From positions 1 to 9,282 of the forward strand of contig CANHLD010000062.1 of the NCBI GenBank assembly GCA_947461325.1: a stretch of DNA of 9,282 nt. Direction: 5' to 3'. Shown one piece after another: positions 7,004 to 9,282 of the stretch. The notes beneath the pieces are model-generated. The model was not told the DNA's origin and searched no databases. It saw nothing but the letters and a program-made list of their open reading frames with translations. Source of the DNA: Comamonadaceae bacterium. Lineage in GTDB: Bacteria; Pseudomonadota; Gammaproteobacteria; Burkholderiales; Burkholderiaceae_C. Each line of letters opens with the position of its first letter. Position 1 is the stretch's first letter. The position numbers and the translations under genes are program-made.

Positions 7004-8092
7004 ATGCATAAAGTCTCGATCAAACCTCAGTGGACCATCAGCGATGCGGCTGGTCAAAACTTAGCCCCCCGCTTGCTTGAATTGCTGGCCGAGGTGCAAG
7101 GCCATGGCAGCTTGTCCGGTTCATGCAAAAAAACCGGCGCCTCCTACAGGCACGCATGGAATTTGATTCGCCAAGGAGAAGCCCAACTGGGCATGTCTTT
7201 GTTGAACATGGAACGCGGCAAGGGATCGACTTTGACGCCACTGGCTGAAAAACTGGTGTGGGCCGGTCACCGTATCAACGCCAGATTGACCCCCATGCTC
7301 GAGACATTGGCCTCCGAGCTAGAAGGCGAAATCGGCCGATTGTTGTCCAGCAACAACGACGCCTTGCGTGTGCATGCCAGCCACGGATTTGCTGTCGAGA
7401 AGATGATTGAAAACCTGACCCTCTCAGGTATGCATGTCGAGCGCAAATACGTGGGAAGTACCGAGGCTGTGGCGTCTTTGCACGAAGGCGCCTGTGAAAT
7501 CGCCGGTTTCCACATTCCTCAAGGCGAGTTTGAGGAAATCGCGTTCAAACATTACGCACGCTGGCTGATCCCTCACCAGAGCCGCATCATTCATGTGGCG
7601 ACCCGCCGCCAAGGTTTCATGGTGGCCAGCGGCAACCCACACAAAATTTACGAGGTGCAAGACCTGACCCGCAAGGGCTTGCGCTTTGTCAACCGCCAGC
7701 CCAGCAGCGGCACGCGTTTTCTGCTCGAATGTTTTTTGAAGAAGGCGCAGATTGATCCGTCACAGATAGCCGGTTACGAGCAGGCTGAATTCACCCATGC
7801 AGCAGTGGCAGCCTATGTGGCCAGCGGCATGGCAGATGTCGGGTTTGGCGTGGAAACACCGGCGCGGCGTTTTAAGTTGGAGTTTTTACCTTTGGCCACC
7901 GAGCGTTATTTTTTGCTGTGCAACCAATCCGATCTGGAAAAACCGCATTTGCAAGCGGTGCTGAAAATTTTGAACAGCGATGCGTTTCAGTTTGCGGTGA
8001 ACCAATTGCCCGGCTATACCGCTGCGCATTGCGGTCAGGTGTCAACGATTGCAGATGCGTTTCCCAATGTGGCGCTGGGGCGCAAATATTAA
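7004..8092 (+). CDS. Transcriptional regulator, ModE/LysR-like winged helix plus PBP-like sensor domain
   Basis: DNA-binding regulator of 362 aa. Residues about 20-85 form a LysR/ModE-type winged helix: LLELLAEVQGHGSLSGSC leads into the recognition region ASYRHAWNLI, then GKGSTLTPLAEKL. Residues about 120-345 form a periplasmic-binding-protein-like domain of the kind (PBP_like, PF12727) found in molybdenum- and formate-related regulators; PSSGTRFLLECFL (233-245) and the AAVAAYVASGMADVGFGVE stretch (266-284) are typical of it. No signal peptide is seen, so the sensor domain is cytoplasmic. The gene is divergent from the formate dehydrogenase operon, the position held by the regulator gene fdsR in Cupriavidus, and its ligand may be formate, molybdate or the transported carboxylate; sequence cannot decide. 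The ATG has no strong ribosome site upstream (AAAAG about 13 nt away), so expression may be low. It ends at a strong hairpin terminator. Confidence 0.88.
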   Translation: MHKVSIKPQWTISDAAGQNLAPRLLELLAEVQGHGSLSGSCKKTGASYRHAWNLIRQGEAQLGMSLLNMERGKGSTLTPLAEKLVWAGHRINARLTPMLETLASELEGEIGRLLSSNNDALRVHASHGFAVEKMIENLTLSGMHVERKYVGSTEAVASLHEGACEIAGFHIPQGEFEEIAFKHYARWLIPHQSRIIHVATRRQGFMVASGNPHKIYEVQDLTRKGLRFVNRQPSSGTRFLLECFLKKAQIDPSQIAGYEQAEFTHAAVAAYVASGMADVGFGVETPARRFKLEFLPLATERYFLLCNQSDLEKPHLQAVLKILNSDAFQFAVNQLPGYTAAHCGQVSTIADAFPNVALGRKY

Positions 8093-8099
8093 GGGAATG

Positions 8100-8123
8100 A
8101 AAAAAGGCAGCCGAAGCTGCTTT
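8100..8123 (+). terminator. First hairpin of a tandem terminator (regulator side)
   Basis: Begins 8 nt after the regulator stop. A-run, then GCAGC (8107-8111), loop CGAA (8112-8115), GCTGC (8116-8120) and TTT. Position 8106 G faces T8121, a G.U wobble in the plus-strand RNA; the minus-strand RNA has a C/A mismatch there. The T tract is short (TTTAAT), so this copy is the weaker of the two and works best for plus-strand transcripts. Confidence 0.7.
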
Positions 8124-8148
8124 AATAAAAAAAGGCAGCCGAAGCTGC
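8100..8148. repeat. 21-nt direct repeat making the duplicated terminator
   Basis: Positions 8100-8120 and 8128-8148 are identical over 21 nt (six A followed by the GGCAGC-CGAA-GCTGC hairpin), offset by 28 nt. The second copy adds the C at 8149 that completes its stem; the first copy has T at the matching place. This looks like a tandem duplication of a terminator followed by one change. Confidence 0.85.
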
Positions 8149-8153
8149 CTTTT
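8127..8153. terminator. Second, perfect bidirectional hairpin terminator
   Basis: A run of seven A (8127-8133), GGCAGC (8134-8139), loop CGAA (8140-8143), GCTGCC (8144-8149) and TTTT (8150-8153). The stem is six GC-rich pairs extended by A:T pairs. With T tracts readable on both strands it can end the plus-strand regulator transcript and the minus-strand cyclase transcript, whose stop lies 20 nt away. Confidence 0.88.
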
Positions 8154-8172
8154 GCCAAACAAAGTGTTGAGT

Positions 8173-9129
8173 TCAATACATGAATGTGGGACTCACAATC
8201 GATTGAACAGCACCTGTTGTGCGGTGTGGTGCTATTGTAATTAAGCCCTCGTAAACCTTATCTTTGATGGCTTGTTCAGCTACAGCATTTTCCAAAATGA
8301 AGGTGCCGTTTTCAGCCAACAAAATTTGGTGTACACGGAAAACTTCTTTAGGGTTTTCAAAAGGCACCACTTCCAAGCCCCAAGTATCAGCGCCCACAAC
8401 TGCCACACCTAACGAGACCAAGTACTTCGCACCTTGCACGCCCAAGCCAGGGTGGGCTGCGCCATTACGCTTGTCATCCACGCCCAACAGTTTGTGCCAA
8501 CCGCTGTAGAAAATAACAACGTCGCCCTTGTTGATTTTCATATTACCTTGGCGCTTAAGAGCAGCTTTGATTTCAGGTTCGTTGTAGGCTGTGCCCTCAG
8601 GAACAATGTCCATTTTCATTAAACCAGCCATATCCAGAAGAACTGCACGAGTTGCAACTGCGGGAATGGTTTCAATACCAAACTTTTTCAATCCGTTGGG
8701 ATCAAAAACTTCTTCGCTGGGTGAGCAGTTGTAGTAAGTGTTTTCAATACCAATATGTCCCAATCCGTCAAGCTGGGTACCAATTCCAACCCAAGTGTTC
8801 AATATGTCATCGTGGTAATTGAGTTTGTTTTCTCCTAGGCTTTTACCGCCCTCCTGACCAGGAGTGACAATGGACATAGAAAAAGTTCGTGGTGGAAATG
8901 CGGGTGTCTTGGTATTGGTTTCGATGCCCATGCGCATCGCCTTACCTTTTTTGACAAGTTTTGAAGCTGACCGAAGATTTTTTGCAGTGATGTTGTTCAG
9001 GGAGCCCAATTGGTCATTTGGCCCCCATTTGGATTTATGACATTTTTCATAGGCAAATGCGCTGCCCATCGACAAAGTACCTACTACAGCACTGGTTAAA
9101 AAAACCGCAGCTATTTGTTTAAATTTCAT
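8173..9129 (-). CDS. Exported cyclase-family (kynurenine formamidase-like) protein
   Basis: Protein of 318 aa of the cyclase superfamily (PF04199 type), which includes metal-dependent kynurenine formamidases and isatin hydrolases. Residues 1-26 are a signal peptide (MKFKQ, hydrophobic core, AFA before YEK), so it should be periplasmic. The metal-site motif HxGTHxD reads GIGTQLD here (115-121): the first His is Gly and the second is Gln, with D121 and H125 (GLGH) kept. H267 (RVHQILL) and E280 (FILEN) match the second His/Glu pair of the family. FYSGWHKL (207-214) and AHPGLGVQGAKYL (225-237) are also family-like. The ATG has GGGGAG about 6 nt upstream. The DNA is AT-richer than the rest: 24 G/C in 60 at 8281-8340, against 36 in 60 at 5461-5520 in the transporter. 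Convergent with the regulator and probably not part of the formate operon. Substrate unknown; the catalytic activity is open given the changed ligands. Confidence 0.85.
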   Translation of the reverse strand: MKFKQIAAVFLTSAVVGTLSMGSAFAYEKCHKSKWGPNDQLGSLNNITAKNLRSASKLVKKGKAMRMGIETNTKTPAFPPRTFSMSIVTPGQEGGKSLGENKLNYHDDILNTWVGIGTQLDGLGHIGIENTYYNCSPSEEVFDPNGLKKFGIETIPAVATRAVLLDMAGLMKMDIVPEGTAYNEPEIKAALKRQGNMKINKGDVVIFYSGWHKLLGVDDKRNGAAHPGLGVQGAKYLVSLGVAVVGADTWGLEVVPFENPKEVFRVHQILLAENGTFILENAVAEQAIKDKVYEGLITIAPHRTTGAVQSIVSPTFMY

Positions 9130-9281
9130 GAATTCTCCCCGTTGATGGGCCCGTTGGATGGTGAAACCTGTGCTTCAGGACGGGCCGCTGACCCCGAGGC
9201 ACATTGAACATGGATACGCTGAAATTCTTGCTCGCCTTGGCTGGCGGTGAGTCGTTTTTCCCGAATGAAATCAGAGGCGCA
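9126..9281 (-). CDS. Possible 3' end of an unrecognised gene upstream of the cyclase gene
   Basis: An open frame enters from the right edge and runs 51 codons (CASDFIREKRLTAS..., ending NGPINGENS) to a TGA at 9128-9126 that overlaps the cyclase ATG as ATGA. That overlap is typical of co-translated neighbours, and the DNA here is GC-richer than the cyclase gene. I do not recognise the sequence. Its last 25 or so residues are low in hydrophobic residues and rich in Ser, Pro, Gly and Ala, so the frame could also be chance openness in an upstream region. A competing plus-strand frame from ATG 9210 is also open. Low confidence. Confidence 0.35.
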   Translation of the reverse strand, partial: CASDFIREKRLTASQGEQEFQRIHVQCASGSAARPEAQVSPSNGPINGENS

Positions 9282-9282
9282 G

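Noticed and set aside
9210..9282. Plus-strand start of a gene (MDTLKFLLALAGG...)
   Set aside because: Only 24 codons are visible with a GAGG 10 nt upstream. I do not recognise it and the opposing minus-strand frame is equally open, so it is not called.

Overview
The window comes from a proteobacterium, most likely a betaproteobacterium of the Burkholderiales (Comamonadaceae-like). This is inferred from protein character, moderate-to-high G+C, frequent TTG leucine codons and the gene order; no taxonomic marker gene is present. It is a chromosome-like stretch with no mobile element, tRNA, rRNA or CRISPR array that I can see.

About two thirds of the window (positions 1 to 6829, minus strand) is one tightly packed operon for oxidising formate to CO2 with NAD+. 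In transcription order it holds a major-facilitator transporter of the oxalate/formate antiporter (OFA) type, fdsG, fdsB, fdsA and the start of fdhD (fdsC), which runs off the left edge. The three Fds subunits make a soluble molybdenum, iron-sulfur and flavin NAD-dependent formate dehydrogenase. FdsA holds the bis-MGD site, with Cys377, His378 and Arg578 in the expected places, and a chain of Fe-S clusters. FdsB binds FMN and NAD and carries a [4Fe-4S] cluster. FdsG carries a [2Fe-2S] cluster. FdhD supplies the sulfur needed to activate the molybdenum cofactor. Gaps are 2 to 9 nt or overlaps of 4 nt, so the genes are probably co-transcribed and translationally coupled. The transporter at the head suggests that uptake or exchange of formate or a related carboxylate is produced together with the enzyme.

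A 174-nt divergent intergenic region (6830 to 7003) separates this operon from a plus-strand regulator (7004 to 8092). The regulator has a ModE/LysR-like winged helix and a periplasmic-binding-protein-like sensor domain, and is the obvious candidate regulator of the operon. The intergenic region contains two dyads of the T-N11-A type, one touching the likely -10 box of the regulator gene.

The regulator gene ends at a tandemly duplicated hairpin terminator (8100 to 8153) shared with a convergent minus-strand gene (8173 to 9129). That gene encodes an exported cyclase/kynurenine-formamidase-like protein. Its DNA is visibly AT-richer than the rest and its HxGTHxD metal motif is altered to GIGTQLD. 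The last 150 nt may hold the 3' end of another minus-strand gene whose stop overlaps the cyclase start, but this is uncertain.
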